Shown: one piece after another, positions 25,813-34,869 of the stretch
Layout: each line of letters starts with the position of its first letter
How positions within the stretch are numbered: position 1 is the first letter of the stretch
Assembly: GCA_030693705.1 (NCBI GenBank)
Contig: JAUYAB010000086.1
Coordinates: 1-42,228, forward strand
Source: Ignavibacteria bacterium
GTDB taxonomy: Bacteria > Bacteroidota > Ignavibacteria > Ignavibacteriales > Ignavibacteriaceae
Direction of reading: 5' to 3'
DNA: 42,228 nucleotides
Position numbers and translations under genes: made by a program
The notes under the pieces: generated by a model
What the model was told of the DNA's origin: nothing
The model's database searches: none
Seen by the model: the letters and a program-made list of their open reading frames with translations, nothing else

Positions 25813-26410
25813 GCTGTCCTCCTAAAATATTTCTCAAAAAAGTTTTCCGGTGATACGGTGTGGCGCCATATTTCTTAACCGCGGCGATGTGCTCTGCAGT
25901 TGCGTAACCTTTATTCTTCTCCCATTTGTACTCTGGAAATTCGGCAGATAACTTTACCATAATTTCATCACGCACTACTTTAGCCACAATTGAGGCGGCG
26001 GCGATTGAAAAAGATTTCGCGTCTCCTTTTACAATAGTTTTCTTTGCAATCTCTGTTTGAAATGTTTTATTCCCATCTATTAGAATAAGATGCGGCGTTG
26101 CGCTTAATTTTTCAACCGATCTTTTCATCGCAAGAAGTGATGCTTGCAGAATATTTATTTCTTCGATGGTTGTGTGGGGAATAATTTCATAAGCGAACGT
26201 AAGCGCTTGTTTGGTAATTAAAGTAAAAAGTTTTTCACGTTGTACATGAGAAAGTTTTTTAGAATCGTTCACTCCTTCAATAAAAATTGACGGGTGAAAC
26301 ACAACAGCGGCAGCAACTACTGGACCAGCCAACGGTCCACGTCCGGCTTCATCTACTCCGGCAATTAATTGAATTTCCTTAGTACGGAAAGTATCGTCAA
26401 ACTTTTTCAT
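25796..26410 (-). CDS. rnhB: Ribonuclease HII
   Basis: It removes RNA from RNA-DNA hybrids and single ribonucleotides from DNA in the cytosol. In the 204-residue form the catalytic DEAGRG motif is at 20-25, LILIDGNK supplies the third acid (~110), and AAASIVAKVVRDEIM with the later GYAT/HR residues completes the type 2 signature. The ATG at 26410 overlaps the ubiA stop codon (ATGA); it is preferred to 26452, which would place 42 bp more inside ubiA. yraN overlaps its 3' end. Confidence 0.95.
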   Translation of the reverse strand: MKKFDDTFRTKEIQLIAGVDEAGRGPLAGPVVAAAVVFHPSIFIEGVNDSKKLSHVQREKLFTLITKQALTFAYEIIPHTTIEEINILQASLLAMKRSVEKLSATPHLILIDGNKTFQTEIAKKTIVKGDAKSFSIAAASIVAKVVRDEIMVKLSAEFPEYKWEKNKGYATAEHIAAVKKYGATPYHRKTFLRNILGGQLAIFN

Positions 26411-27222
26411 TTGCCAAACAAGATTGCGAACAAACCTATAATCATTTGCCATTTTAATAATCGACTTACTTTCCCGAAAGATTTTTTGTCATTCTCTTTG
26501 TGCAGAATAAACATACTATACATCAACATCGGAACAACTCCGACCGTGATGATCAGTAAAAATCTTGCGCTATAAATTTTTAAGAGAAATGGAACGAGCA
26601 TCGCTATCAGCAAGAAAAGTCCGAACACATAAAGGAGGGTTTTGGCATGCTCAAAGCCATACTTTACCGGAAATGTAATAACACCGGCTTTTGAATCTCC
26701 TTCGGCATCCTCCATATCTTTTACGATTTCTCTCATCAAGTTTATAGTGAACGCAAAAATAAAAGGAAATACAACCGGACTTACTTTGCCCATGGCAACA
26801 CCGCCAAACAAAAACGCAAGACCGGTAAAGAATGCAACGACAATATTCCCCAACAAGGGAATTTGTTTCAACTTATAAGAATAATAAAACGTTAGAACGA
26901 CTGACCCAAGGACAATAAACACGGCAGAAATATTTACGAGAACTGACAAAGCTATTCCACCCGCTACAAATAAGAAATAAAGAAAAAGCGCTGTCCCTTT
27001 TTTCATTCCACCCTTTGCAAGAATTCTTTCAGGCCGATTGATCTTATCGATTTCTATATCGTAATAATCGTTGATGATGTTTGCAGAAGCCGCTATAAAC
27101 GCTGCCGCAAAGGATGCAAAAAGTACTATAAATGTAACCCTCTTATTTCCTGAGCAGATAAATCCCGCTACGATAACTGTAAAAAATGTTATTGTAGCAT
27201 TAATCGGTCGTATGATTTTCAA
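26407..27222 (-). CDS. UbiA-family prenyltransferase
   Basis: A membrane enzyme joining a polyprenyl diphosphate to an acceptor. The 271 residues show about eight hydrophobic segments and both Asp-rich motifs: NDYYDIEIDKINRPERIL (51-68) and REIVKDMEDAEGD (~165-177). The sequence resembles the branch annotated as geranylgeranylglycerol-phosphate geranylgeranyltransferase (archaeal-lipid-type) in Bacteroidota, but 4-hydroxybenzoate or menaquinone-related prenylation cannot be excluded from sequence alone. It is coupled to rnhB by an ATGA overlap and preceded by a 186-bp intergenic region carrying an inverted repeat. Confidence 0.85.
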   Translation of the reverse strand: MKIIRPINATITFFTVIVAGFICSGNKRVTFIVLFASFAAAFIAASANIINDYYDIEIDKINRPERILAKGGMKKGTALFLYFLFVAGGIALSVLVNISAVFIVLGSVVLTFYYSYKLKQIPLLGNIVVAFFTGLAFLFGGVAMGKVSPVVFPFIFAFTINLMREIVKDMEDAEGDSKAGVITFPVKYGFEHAKTLLYVFGLFLLIAMLVPFLLKIYSARFLLIITVGVVPMLMYSMFILHKENDKKSFGKVSRLLKWQMIIGLFAILFGK

Positions 27223-27287
27223 AACGTTTATGTGAATCTCTTCTTTGATTTATTGAGTTACATTACATACTTGTTAAGTGAAATATT

Positions 27288-27373
27288 CTTAATCTTAATC
27301 ATGTTCTTAATCCTACTCGCTTTTCTATAATTAAGACAGATTATGAAAAAGATTAGGATTAAGATTAAGATTA
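27288..27373. repeat. Imperfect inverted repeat of CTTAATC / GATTAAG units
   Basis: CTTAATCTTAATC and CTTAATCCTA (27288-27315) are mirrored by GATTAGGATTAAGATTAAG (27351-27369) and further bases. The arms are made of TTAATC hexamer-like units and surround a ~35-bp centre. It lies between ubiA and the Omp85 gene, both on the minus strand, and could terminate the upstream operon or be a mobile intergenic repeat. Confidence 0.5.
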
Positions 27374-27408
27374 CGAAACCAATTCATTTTTTTGTTTAAT
27401 GTGTTTCA

Positions 27409-29172
27409 CTAAAATTCATTAATAATTCCAAAGTGGATTTTCCCTTCGCTGAAAGAATCTCCTTTTGCAAACGCAAAATTAACATTTAAAATCCCAAGTC
27501 CCGTCTCCACATGCAAACCAATGCCATACCCGATCTTTGTAGCGGATGATTTGGAAATATTCAGCGCAGAGTTTTCTCTTTGTAAAAAATATCCAAGATC
27601 AAAAAAAGAGAAAGCGAAAGTTCGTCTGGTTAGTAGGAAACGGTACTCAAGATTTGTCCACGCTATCCGCGAAGCAAGAAATTGATTTTCTCTATACCCG
27701 CGAAGTGTGTTTGTTCCCCCTAATAAAAACATATCGGAGATTTCAACTTGCGGACCTTGCAGCTCTTTCCCGTGCACTCCTAAAGCAAAAACCTGCCGTT
27801 TGAACGGTTCATAGTAAATGTTAAAGTCGGCAATAATTTTTTGATGGATTACGTTTGTTTCTGTTGAAGTAGTAATAAGCTGTGCCGGACCATTTATATT
27901 TTTTCTTGTGTAAACGTAAGCATTGGCAAAGTAGATACCTTCGGTTGGTGAGTAAGGATCATCACGGGAATCATATTTAAGTGTTAATCCGGTAGAAATT
28001 GAAGTTGCATTATAAACCGAAACAAAGCCGTAATCGTTAAGCGAAGGAATTACTTTTTCATAATCTAAAGTTCCGGAAACAGTAATGTCGCTCGTTGCTG
28101 TGTAATCAAGCGCAAAGCTGTATTTGCGCTGAACGTAAGAACTGTCTTGTTTCTTTTGGAACAATCCAAAATTAATATGAAACGGAAAGTCAAAAACCCA
28201 TGGTTCATAATATTTCAGCTCAAGTTCTTGCGAGAGCCTGTCGATCTTCTGCCAGCGAAATGCAGCGGCTCGTCCGGTTCCAAAAAGATTGCGGAGACTT
28301 ACATTTACCAAACCTGAAAAATATCCGTTTCCCGTTTTAGTATCGCCTGGAACGTAACCAATGATACCGTCGAAATTATTTGTTTCTTTTTCTTTCACGT
28401 CGATTTTTAAAACACCCTCATCCTTCTGTGAAAAATAAAATTGCGGCTCTGCCACGGGATCAAAAAAACGGAGACGGTTTAATCGTTTGGGAATTTCGTC
28501 AATCCTTTTCTGAGAATATTTTTCGTGATATTGCAAACCAAGTTCACGAATGATAACGTAGTCCTTCGTTTTAACATTACCTATTATTTCAAAGCGATCG
28601 AACGTGCTTTTTCTGTTTTTGTCAACGGAGAGGTAAACATCTGCAAAATGTTTTTGAGATGAAGAATCGTCGATGAACGAAACCGATTCAATTTTTAGTT
28701 TGGCAAATGGAAATCCCTCTTCGTCCAATGCATTAAAAGTCTGCTCGATGAAGTTTTCAATTATTTGTTTTGTAAAAATCGGACCTTCCATATCCTCTGC
28801 ATTGCGTAAAATGTTTTTGTCGTTGAGCGAATCAATTCCGCTAAGAAATATTCGTTCGAGATACGTCGGCTCTCCTTCGGTTACAAACAACTGAATTTCA
28901 TTGTTCAAACTATCTTCACCTTTGAGTGTAACAATACTATCAATCAGAAAATGAAAATATCCTGCGTCGTTATAAAACTGGTGGAGAGTTGATTCGATTC
29001 TTTGTTTACTGCTATCGAGAGGAAAATTTACTTTCACAGAAGCTATTTGCGTTGACAATATTTTTTCCGAAAAGACTTTGTTCCCTGAAAAAGTAATTTT
29101 CTGTTGCGCTTGCGGAAAAAGTAATTGGGGGAAAAGAATCAAAAAGAAGAAAATACTATTGAGGCGAGTCAT
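27409..29172 (-). CDS. Omp85/BamA-superfamily outer-membrane protein
   Basis: An outer-membrane 16-strand barrel protein (587 residues). A Sec signal peptide (~1-22, ending FPQAQQ) is followed by about three POTRA-like domains (ITFSGNKVFSEKILSTQI; GEPTYLERIFLSGIDSLNDK; FDRFEIIGNVKTKDYVI) and a barrel from ~265. The barrel has YDSRDDPYSPTEGIYFA and the L6-loop-like LLGGTNTLRGYRENQFLASR (the Omp85 VRGY/F motif as LRGY), ending in Phe as outer-membrane barrels do. At 587 residues it is shorter than BamA (five POTRA) and closer to TamA-like members, so the substrate is not assigned. Its ATG overlaps the kinase gene by 17 bp. Confidence 0.88.
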   Translation of the reverse strand: MTRLNSIFFFLILFPQLLFPQAQQKITFSGNKVFSEKILSTQIASVKVNFPLDSSKQRIESTLHQFYNDAGYFHFLIDSIVTLKGEDSLNNEIQLFVTEGEPTYLERIFLSGIDSLNDKNILRNAEDMEGPIFTKQIIENFIEQTFNALDEEGFPFAKLKIESVSFIDDSSSQKHFADVYLSVDKNRKSTFDRFEIIGNVKTKDYVIIRELGLQYHEKYSQKRIDEIPKRLNRLRFFDPVAEPQFYFSQKDEGVLKIDVKEKETNNFDGIIGYVPGDTKTGNGYFSGLVNVSLRNLFGTGRAAAFRWQKIDRLSQELELKYYEPWVFDFPFHINFGLFQKKQDSSYVQRKYSFALDYTATSDITVSGTLDYEKVIPSLNDYGFVSVYNATSISTGLTLKYDSRDDPYSPTEGIYFANAYVYTRKNINGPAQLITTSTETNVIHQKIIADFNIYYEPFKRQVFALGVHGKELQGPQVEISDMFLLGGTNTLRGYRENQFLASRIAWTNLEYRFLLTRRTFAFSFFDLGYFLQRENSALNISKSSATKIGYGIGLHVETGLGILNVNFAFAKGDSFSEGKIHFGIINEF

Positions 29173-30121
29173 CTAACAATTTCATTTTTTTGCCAATCGG
29201 CATCACGTTTATCTGTTTCCGAAGCTCTTCAAGAGATGCGAAATCTACCGCACAAATATCGAGGCGTTCAGCATTAGCTGCGCCAAGAGCAGAGGCTAAT
29301 TTGCATGTTTCGGCAAAAACAAAATCATTGTGCCATCCATACACAACCCCCGCAACAAATGCATCACCGCTTCCGGTTGGATGAACAGCAGAAACTTTCG
29401 GCGGAACAATTTTAAAATGGTAATCAAAATTGGATGCAAAAATCGGAAGCTCTCCATCAGTAATAAATGCCTGTTTAATTCCCTTCTGATAGAGATGATC
29501 GAGAAAAGCTAATTTATCTTTTTCAGATTTCATTTTCACTTGCAGAGATTTTTCAATCTCTTCTGCATTGTTGTGAAGGATTGTGGGAGACGCATCGATA
29601 CAGTTTGCAAGATGAGTGCCATACGTATCAACTACCGACACCTTATCATATTTATTTGCAAGCGAAATTCCGTAAGGGAAAATGTCGTCTGTAGATGTTG
29701 AAGGAGAAGAACCGGAGAATACAACGATCTCACAATTCTGGATCATCTTGTCAAGTTTTAATTTAAACTCGTTCGCTTCATCGGAACTTACAATATTATT
29801 TTCTTGAAAATAAGTTGAAACAGATTTGTTAGACTCATCCGTTATAACCGATGCAATCCGCGTTTCAGCCGCGGTTCGTATAAAGGAATAGGACAACTCT
29901 TCATGTTCAAGAACCGAACGAAAAATTTTTCCGTTAGCTCCGCCGGCAAAGGTAAATCCAAAACTTTTAGTCTCTAAATATTTTAATTGGCGATTAACGT
30001 TAATACCTTTTCCGCCCGCGCGGTACAAAAGTTTTCCATTTCTGTTTTCAGCATTGAAAGAAACGCTTTTGTGGTTTAGACAAATTTCCAACAGCGGATT
30101 GATGGTTACTGTAAGAATCAT
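29156..30121 (-). CDS. PfkB-family sugar kinase (1-phosphofructokinase-like)
   Basis: A cytosolic ATP-dependent kinase of the ribokinase/PfkB superfamily. The N-terminal LTVTINPLLEICLNH and AGGKGINVNRQLKYL (35-49) are of the FruK/LacC/PfkB subgroup, which act on phosphorylated hexoses. VVFSGSSPS and the C-terminal HPTGSGDAFVAGVVYG carry the anion hole and catalytic Asp (~251). The substrate is uncertain: fructose-1-phosphate, fructose-6-phosphate and tagatose-6-phosphate are all possible, and there is no PTS or sugar gene next to it. It lies between the GWxTD gene (5 bp) and the Omp85 gene (overlap) in the long minus-strand operon. Confidence 0.85.
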   Translation of the reverse strand: MILTVTINPLLEICLNHKSVSFNAENRNGKLLYRAGGKGINVNRQLKYLETKSFGFTFAGGANGKIFRSVLEHEELSYSFIRTAAETRIASVITDESNKSVSTYFQENNIVSSDEANEFKLKLDKMIQNCEIVVFSGSSPSTSTDDIFPYGISLANKYDKVSVVDTYGTHLANCIDASPTILHNNAEEIEKSLQVKMKSEKDKLAFLDHLYQKGIKQAFITDGELPIFASNFDYHFKIVPPKVSAVHPTGSGDAFVAGVVYGWHNDFVFAETCKLASALGAANAERLDICAVDFASLEELRKQINVMPIGKKMKLLDDSPQ

Positions 30122-30126
30122 TTCTT

Positions 30127-31401
30127 TTACCGGTACCGTTCCAGATCGTTATAGAAAGGTGTGGTTAAACGATAATCGCCAAAACCGGTATTATCTACAA
30201 AAATAAACTGACGATTGATCTGGTAATACTCCCAAACTTCATACGGCTTGGAATCATATTCAAACGGATGTCGGTCAACCGAATTTGGCGCGCCGAGAAT
30301 AATATATACCATCCCCATATCCGATTTCCAGCCTTCTGTATAGTGGGTGAAATGTATATTAGTATATTCAACACGCCGGTAATATTCGTTGAATGCTTCA
30401 TTCTCCGGTGTTGCTTTATTCGGATCTTTTGATTTCCAGAAATTCAAAAATTTTTCAAGTCTCGCTTCAGAAGTTTTTGCTTCTTTAATCGAATCCAATT
30501 CGGCGGTAGTTGCAAGATAAATTAACTGAGCAATAGCTTTATCAACATTTGTGATTGAAGGGGGAACGCCTTCGAGCCGGGAAAAGAATCCTTTGTTAAA
30601 TGTTGCTTTAGTTGAAGAATTTAGATCCTCAACAACAAGCGTAAAAACGTAATTATCCAGCGGAAGAGTAATGCTGTCGGTTTCAATTGTAATCCGGTTG
30701 ATTCCCTGATGCAAATCTTTTTCCGAAGTTTTTTCGAGGATCGATATTTTCTCTTTTGAAGAGACATAATACTTCAATAAAACAAGTGTGGCGGAATCGG
30801 CATAAACTTCAGCATAAACAGAGATTTTCCCTTCTGCGGTTGAAATGATCTTTGAAATGTTCGGAAAGACTTTCTCCTTTCCGTCAACTGTCATTTTATT
30901 TCCAATAAATAAAAGATCACTAATATCAATTTTATTTTCGAATGCTTTTACTTTAAAGTTAGCGTCGTAGGAACTTTTCTTTCTGGAGTCCTTATCTTCA
31001 ACGGAAATAACAAAAACGTACTCACCCGGTGTAAGTGAAAATGATTTCAGACTTAAATTAAAATTGGAACGAGAATGGGTTTGGTCAAAATCTTGCGAAG
31101 TGATTTTTTCACTCCAAAGTTTCTCCGTTAGTAAATTCTCTTTCTCTTTGCTATAAACTGAAACGGTAACTGTATATTCAGCTTTAAAGCCTGTACCGTC
31201 TTTAATAAATTGAAGAGAATTAAACGGAACCTGAACAAATACATCAACTCGTGTGGCGGCTGAACCTTCGGTTTTATAGTTGAGAAGTTCATAGTAAAAA
31301 GTGGGCAACCCCAATTTGTTGTAGGTATCGGTCGATTGTTCAACTTGTCCGAACAACTGTAAACTGACTAACAAAGCCATGGCAATTTTTACTGGTTTCA
31401 T
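30127..31401 (-). CDS. GWxTD domain exported protein
   Basis: An exported protein of 424 residues with a signal peptide ending near FGQ (residue ~19). Two beta-sandwich-like repeats follow (~30-260; LKSFSLTPGEYVFVISVED and ITLPLDNYVFTLVVEDLNSS are alike). The C-terminal GWxTD domain has FLNFWKSKDP, NEYYRRVEYTNIHF, then EGWKSDMGMVYIILGAPNSV and PYEVWEYYQ. The naming motif is altered here (GWKSDMG instead of GWxTDRG). The function of this domain is not known. The ATG at 31401 has GGCGG just upstream and follows the rimO stop by 10 bp; the longer frame from 31449 would overlap rimO and bury the signal peptide. Confidence 0.88.
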   Translation of the reverse strand: MKPVKIAMALLVSLQLFGQVEQSTDTYNKLGLPTFYYELLNYKTEGSAATRVDVFVQVPFNSLQFIKDGTGFKAEYTVTVSVYSKEKENLLTEKLWSEKITSQDFDQTHSRSNFNLSLKSFSLTPGEYVFVISVEDKDSRKKSSYDANFKVKAFENKIDISDLLFIGNKMTVDGKEKVFPNISKIISTAEGKISVYAEVYADSATLVLLKYYVSSKEKISILEKTSEKDLHQGINRITIETDSITLPLDNYVFTLVVEDLNSSTKATFNKGFFSRLEGVPPSITNVDKAIAQLIYLATTAELDSIKEAKTSEARLEKFLNFWKSKDPNKATPENEAFNEYYRRVEYTNIHFTHYTEGWKSDMGMVYIILGAPNSVDRHPFEYDSKPYEVWEYYQINRQFIFVDNTGFGDYRLTTPFYNDLERYR

Positions 31402-31411
31402 ATTTCCGCCG

Positions 31412-32701
31412 TTAAACATTTGCATAAAGATCATACTCGTTACAATCAAAAACTTCAGCGTTATAGAATTTGCCGACTTTCAAAGCTTTATTTTTCATGG
31501 GAATTAAAACTTCTCCGTCAACTTCAGGAGCGTCTCTATAACTTCTGCCAATATAATAATCTCCTTCTCTACCTTCAACCACAATTCTTAACTTTTTTCC
31601 TAAAAGTGAAAGATTTTTTTCGTGAGAAATTGTCTGCTGAATTTCCATTAACTTGTTTTTACGGCGGACTTTTTCTTTCTCAGTAACCGGATCGCCTAAA
31701 ATAAAACTTGGCGTGCTCTCTTCAACCGAGTAAGTAAAAACTCCGATCCTATCAAATTTAAATTCTTTTACAAATTCACAAAGTTCGTTGAAATCTTCTT
31801 TTGTTTCATTCGGGTAGCCGACGATGAACGTAGTGCGGATTGTTACACCGGGAATTTTTTTGTGAAGTTCATTCAACATCTCAACTGTTCTGCGTTTGGT
31901 TATTCCTCTTCTCATCGAACGCAAAACATCATCGGAAATATGCTGAAGCGGAATGTCGATGTATTTACATACCTTCGGATTGTTTGCCATAACTTCCATA
32001 AGATCCTCGGGAAAATGGGAGGGATAAACGTACATCAAACGTATCCATTCAATTCCTTCAATTTCACTTAAACGGGTAATGAGTTCAGCAAGATTTCTTT
32101 TTTGATAAAGGTCTTTACCGTAATCTGTGGTGTCTTGCCCAATTAAAATCAATTCTTTCGTGTGGTTCTTTGCTAAAAATTCTGCTTCCCTTACAAGTTC
32201 TTCAATTGATTTTGTTTTGTGTTTGCCTCGCATCAAGGGAATGGCACAAAATGAACAAGGATTATCGCAGCCTTCGGAAATTTTTAAATACGCTGTGTGA
32301 GATGGAGTTGTAAGCAAGCGTTCGCTAAGCAGTTCGCGTTTTAATTCACCGCCGATTTCTTTTATGATTCCTTCATAATTTTCCGTACCGAAAAAAACAT
32401 CAACTTCCGGAATTTCTTTCTGAAGTTCATCTTTGTATCGTTCAGATAAACAGCCTGAAACGATAACTTTTTTTATTTTCCCTTCATTCTTTAATGCGAT
32501 GGCGTTAAGAATTGTATTTACCGATTCTTCTTTTGCGGCTTCAATAAATCCACACGTGTTGATAATAACCGTATCAGCTTCGTTCGGATCATCTTTCAGT
32601 TTAAAATTGTTCGCTTTAAGTTGGCGCATCAAGCGTTCCGAATCAACCGTGTTTTTTGAACAACCTAACGTAATTACACTAACTTTGTTTTGTTTTGCCA
32701 T
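31412..32701 (-). CDS. rimO: Ribosomal protein S12 methylthiotransferase
   Basis: A radical-SAM enzyme that adds a methylthio group to Asp88 (E. coli numbering) of ribosomal protein S12. The UPF0004 domain has Cys14 (TLGCSKNTVDSE), Cys50 (NTCGFI) and Cys84 (SGCLSERY); the radical SAM cluster motif is Cys145-x3-Cys149-x2-Cys152 (EGCDNPCSFCAIPLMRG); a TRAM domain ends the 429 residues. LGCSKNxVDSE and the wording IGQDTTDYG are typical of RimO rather than MiaB. A second methylthiotransferase, miaB, begins the same gene run at the window's right edge. Confidence 0.95.
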   Translation of the reverse strand: MAKQNKVSVITLGCSKNTVDSERLMRQLKANNFKLKDDPNEADTVIINTCGFIEAAKEESVNTILNAIALKNEGKIKKVIVSGCLSERYKDELQKEIPEVDVFFGTENYEGIIKEIGGELKRELLSERLLTTPSHTAYLKISEGCDNPCSFCAIPLMRGKHKTKSIEELVREAEFLAKNHTKELILIGQDTTDYGKDLYQKRNLAELITRLSEIEGIEWIRLMYVYPSHFPEDLMEVMANNPKVCKYIDIPLQHISDDVLRSMRRGITKRRTVEMLNELHKKIPGVTIRTTFIVGYPNETKEDFNELCEFVKEFKFDRIGVFTYSVEESTPSFILGDPVTEKEKVRRKNKLMEIQQTISHEKNLSLLGKKLRIVVEGREGDYYIGRSYRDAPEVDGEVLIPMKNKALKVGKFYNAEVFDCNEYDLYANV

Positions 32702-32710
32702 TAATAATTT

Positions 32711-33520
32711 TTATCGTGAAATAAAATATTTGATATAAAGATATACGATCGGCACCGAAAATATTAGGGAATCAAATCTATCAAAAATTCCTCCGTGCCC
32801 CGGAATTATATTTGAAGAATCTTTTACACCGGCATCGCGCTTTAACAGGGATTCAATTAAATCTCCAATTTGTCCAACCGTTCCCAAAATAAATCCGATG
32901 ATGATTACGTTCTGCCACGATAAAAAACCCACAACTAATAACTTTGCTGCGAGCATTGTTAAAATAGAAAAAATAAATCCGGCAATTGCTCCTTCCCAAC
33001 TTTTCTTTGGACTAACACGTAAAAACAATCGATGTTTCCCGAAAGATAATCCGAAAAAGTAGGCTGCTGAATCGCAAATCCAAATTGTAGCAAGCATTGA
33101 AATTATTACCATCGCGCCATGTTGATAATCATCAAAATATTCTCTGAGCATTATGAAAGCACTGACGAACACTCCGATATATAAAATTCCAAGAAAGGTA
33201 ACTCCAAGATTTAGAATAGCTGATTTTTTATTTCTAAAAAGTTCGTGCAAGAGAGCTATAAAAACAATGAAAAATAGAAGTGAAGAAAATTCAACAAAGC
33301 TGAAATATGCATTAAGAACAATAATCACTACCGCCGGAAGTCCAATGATGAGCGAACCGGAAACATCTTTCTTATTTGCCATGGAAATAAATTCAAAGTA
33401 CGCTAACGTTCCGATGATGAGGGTAAATCCGAGAAAGAAGAATTTTCCCCAAAAACAAACTCCAAGAATTATGGGAATAAAAAGTATGGCAATTAAGGTT
33501 CTTACAAATGTATTTGACAC
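32711..33520 (-). CDS. cdsA: Phosphatidate cytidylyltransferase
   Basis: It makes CDP-diacylglycerol from phosphatidate and CTP, the branch point of phospholipid synthesis, in the inner membrane. The 269 residues contain about seven hydrophobic helices and the full CDS signature at the C-terminus: SLLKRDAGVKDSSN followed by IIPGHGGIFDRFDS, with VSPKKSWEGAIAGF upstream. The start is a GTG with GAGGA in front, 2 bp after the DUF2007 gene stop. rimO follows 9 bp later. Confidence 0.95.
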   Translation of the reverse strand: MSNTFVRTLIAILFIPIILGVCFWGKFFFLGFTLIIGTLAYFEFISMANKKDVSGSLIIGLPAVVIIVLNAYFSFVEFSSLLFFIVFIALLHELFRNKKSAILNLGVTFLGILYIGVFVSAFIMLREYFDDYQHGAMVIISMLATIWICDSAAYFFGLSFGKHRLFLRVSPKKSWEGAIAGFIFSILTMLAAKLLVVGFLSWQNVIIIGFILGTVGQIGDLIESLLKRDAGVKDSSNIIPGHGGIFDRFDSLIFSVPIVYLYIKYFISR

Positions 33521-33522
33521 CG

Positions 33523-33867
33523 TTATTCCTCGTCCGTTAAATGAGTTTGCTGATTTATGTTTTCTAAATACTCGCGGGCTAAAACTTCATCTTCTTTTCT
33601 TACAAAAATTTTTATTGCCGAAGCGTTTCCAAGAAAAGGATAATTGCTATCCTGTTGAGAAAGAATAACTGCAGTGATATCTGCGCTTTCCAAATTAGCT
33701 TTAATAATTTCCGCTTCGTACATCTGTGTGCAGATGGTGAGTAATGCAAAGTTATCTTCATTCTCTGAAATTTCTTCTTGAGACGAATCGATAAGTTCTG
33801 CGCCGCATTCAGTGCAGTATTCATTCGAAGTTTCAAACTCTCTTACGCAATTTGGGCAAAACATCAT
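33523..33867 (-). CDS. Zinc-ribbon plus DUF2007 small protein
   Basis: A cytosolic protein of 114 residues with an N-terminal zinc ribbon (Cys4-x2-Cys7 and Cys18-x2-Cys21) fused to a DUF2007 domain (~40-110: MYEAEIIKANLESADITAVI, IKIFVRKEDEVLAREYL). DUF2007 is described as a putative signal-transducing domain related to the P-II fold; its ligand is unknown. It is placed between the CPBP protease and cdsA with gaps of 6 and 2 bp, so it is part of the same operon. Confidence 0.85.
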   Translation of the reverse strand: MMFCPNCVREFETSNEYCTECGAELIDSSQEEISENEDNFALLTICTQMYEAEIIKANLESADITAVILSQQDSNYPFLGNASAIKIFVRKEDEVLAREYLENINQQTHLTDEE

Positions 33868-33873
33868 TTTCGC

Positions 33874-34866
33874 CTACTGAACTGAAGCCGCGGCGGCAGC
33901 CAGCTTCTTCTTACGATAATAATACTGAATCCCAACCAGCACGAGTACAAATAAGATTATCTGATATGCAAAAGAAATTAAGGTCGGGGTCAACTCTGCA
34001 GAACTGATTGCTTTCGCCTGTTCAAGTTCTGAATCTCCGAATACCATATACAAAACCACAGCCGATAAATTATTTATAAAATGAAGAACAACCGGAACGA
34101 GGATAGAATTGCTTTTGTAAGCTGAATATCCGAGATAAAGTCCAAGCAAAGTTAATGGCAAAAAAGCGTAGGGATTAAAATGATAAAGACCAAAAAATAT
34201 TGCCGTAATTAAAGCTCCAAGAAACGGTTTATACTTCAGCTCAAAACTTTTTTGGATGAAACCGCGAAACATCACCTCTTCACAGACTGCAGGTGTAATG
34301 GCAACTACAGCAATTACAATCGCACCATCAATTGCAGAATTGATTTTTAGCAAACTTCCGTAGGAGCCTTCAACCAACTTATCAAGATAGTCGAGAGAAT
34401 CTTTAACTGTGTGAATAAATCCATTCTGTTTTGCAATCTGTTCGAAATAATAATTTTGAATGTATAAATAATTTTGAAGAACCGGTGTTAACGCGATGAT
34501 TCCAACCGTAAACAATCCTATCTCGATCCATGGGGCGGCGCGGAAACGGATAACCCGCGTGACATCTTCATAAATAATTTTAGAAAAGATGAGCGCCGGT
34601 AAAAGAATAAAAAGAACCTGACCCGCCATCGTTATTAAACGAAGCGCGTTCGGATCGGCTTTTTCAAACTCGGTTCCGAAAATTAGAATGGTAAGAAGTC
34701 CGCCAAAAATTTGGTAGAAGAAAAAACCACCGGCTAAACCAAGCAGACCGGCTTTTACCGGTGAAATTTTAGGCGTTAATTCAGGTTTTACATCAAGGGG
34801 AGAATTTCCCTGCCCGGAATTGTTGGAAGAATTCTTTAGAGGATCCTGATTTTTAAGATCATCCAT
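33874..34866 (-). CDS. CPBP family intramembrane metalloprotease
   Basis: A multi-pass membrane protein of the CAAX-protease/bacteriocin-processing (Abi) family, 330 residues. The catalytic motifs are complete: EEVMFRG (Glu196, Glu197, Arg201), GLYHFN (His229) and HFINNL (His262, Asn265/266). About eight hydrophobic segments are present, with a disordered Asn/Ser-rich N-terminus (1-30). The substrate is unknown; roles range from bacteriocin immunity to membrane-protein processing. It is inside the envelope gene run, 3 bp after the DUF3108 gene. Confidence 0.9.
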   Translation of the reverse strand: MDDLKNQDPLKNSSNNSGQGNSPLDVKPELTPKISPVKAGLLGLAGGFFFYQIFGGLLTILIFGTEFEKADPNALRLITMAGQVLFILLPALIFSKIIYEDVTRVIRFRAAPWIEIGLFTVGIIALTPVLQNYLYIQNYYFEQIAKQNGFIHTVKDSLDYLDKLVEGSYGSLLKINSAIDGAIVIAVVAITPAVCEEVMFRGFIQKSFELKYKPFLGALITAIFFGLYHFNPYAFLPLTLLGLYLGYSAYKSNSILVPVVLHFINNLSAVVLYMVFGDSELEQAKAISSAELTPTLISFAYQIILFVLVLVGIQYYYRKKKLAAAAASVQ

Positions 34867-34869
34867 AAT

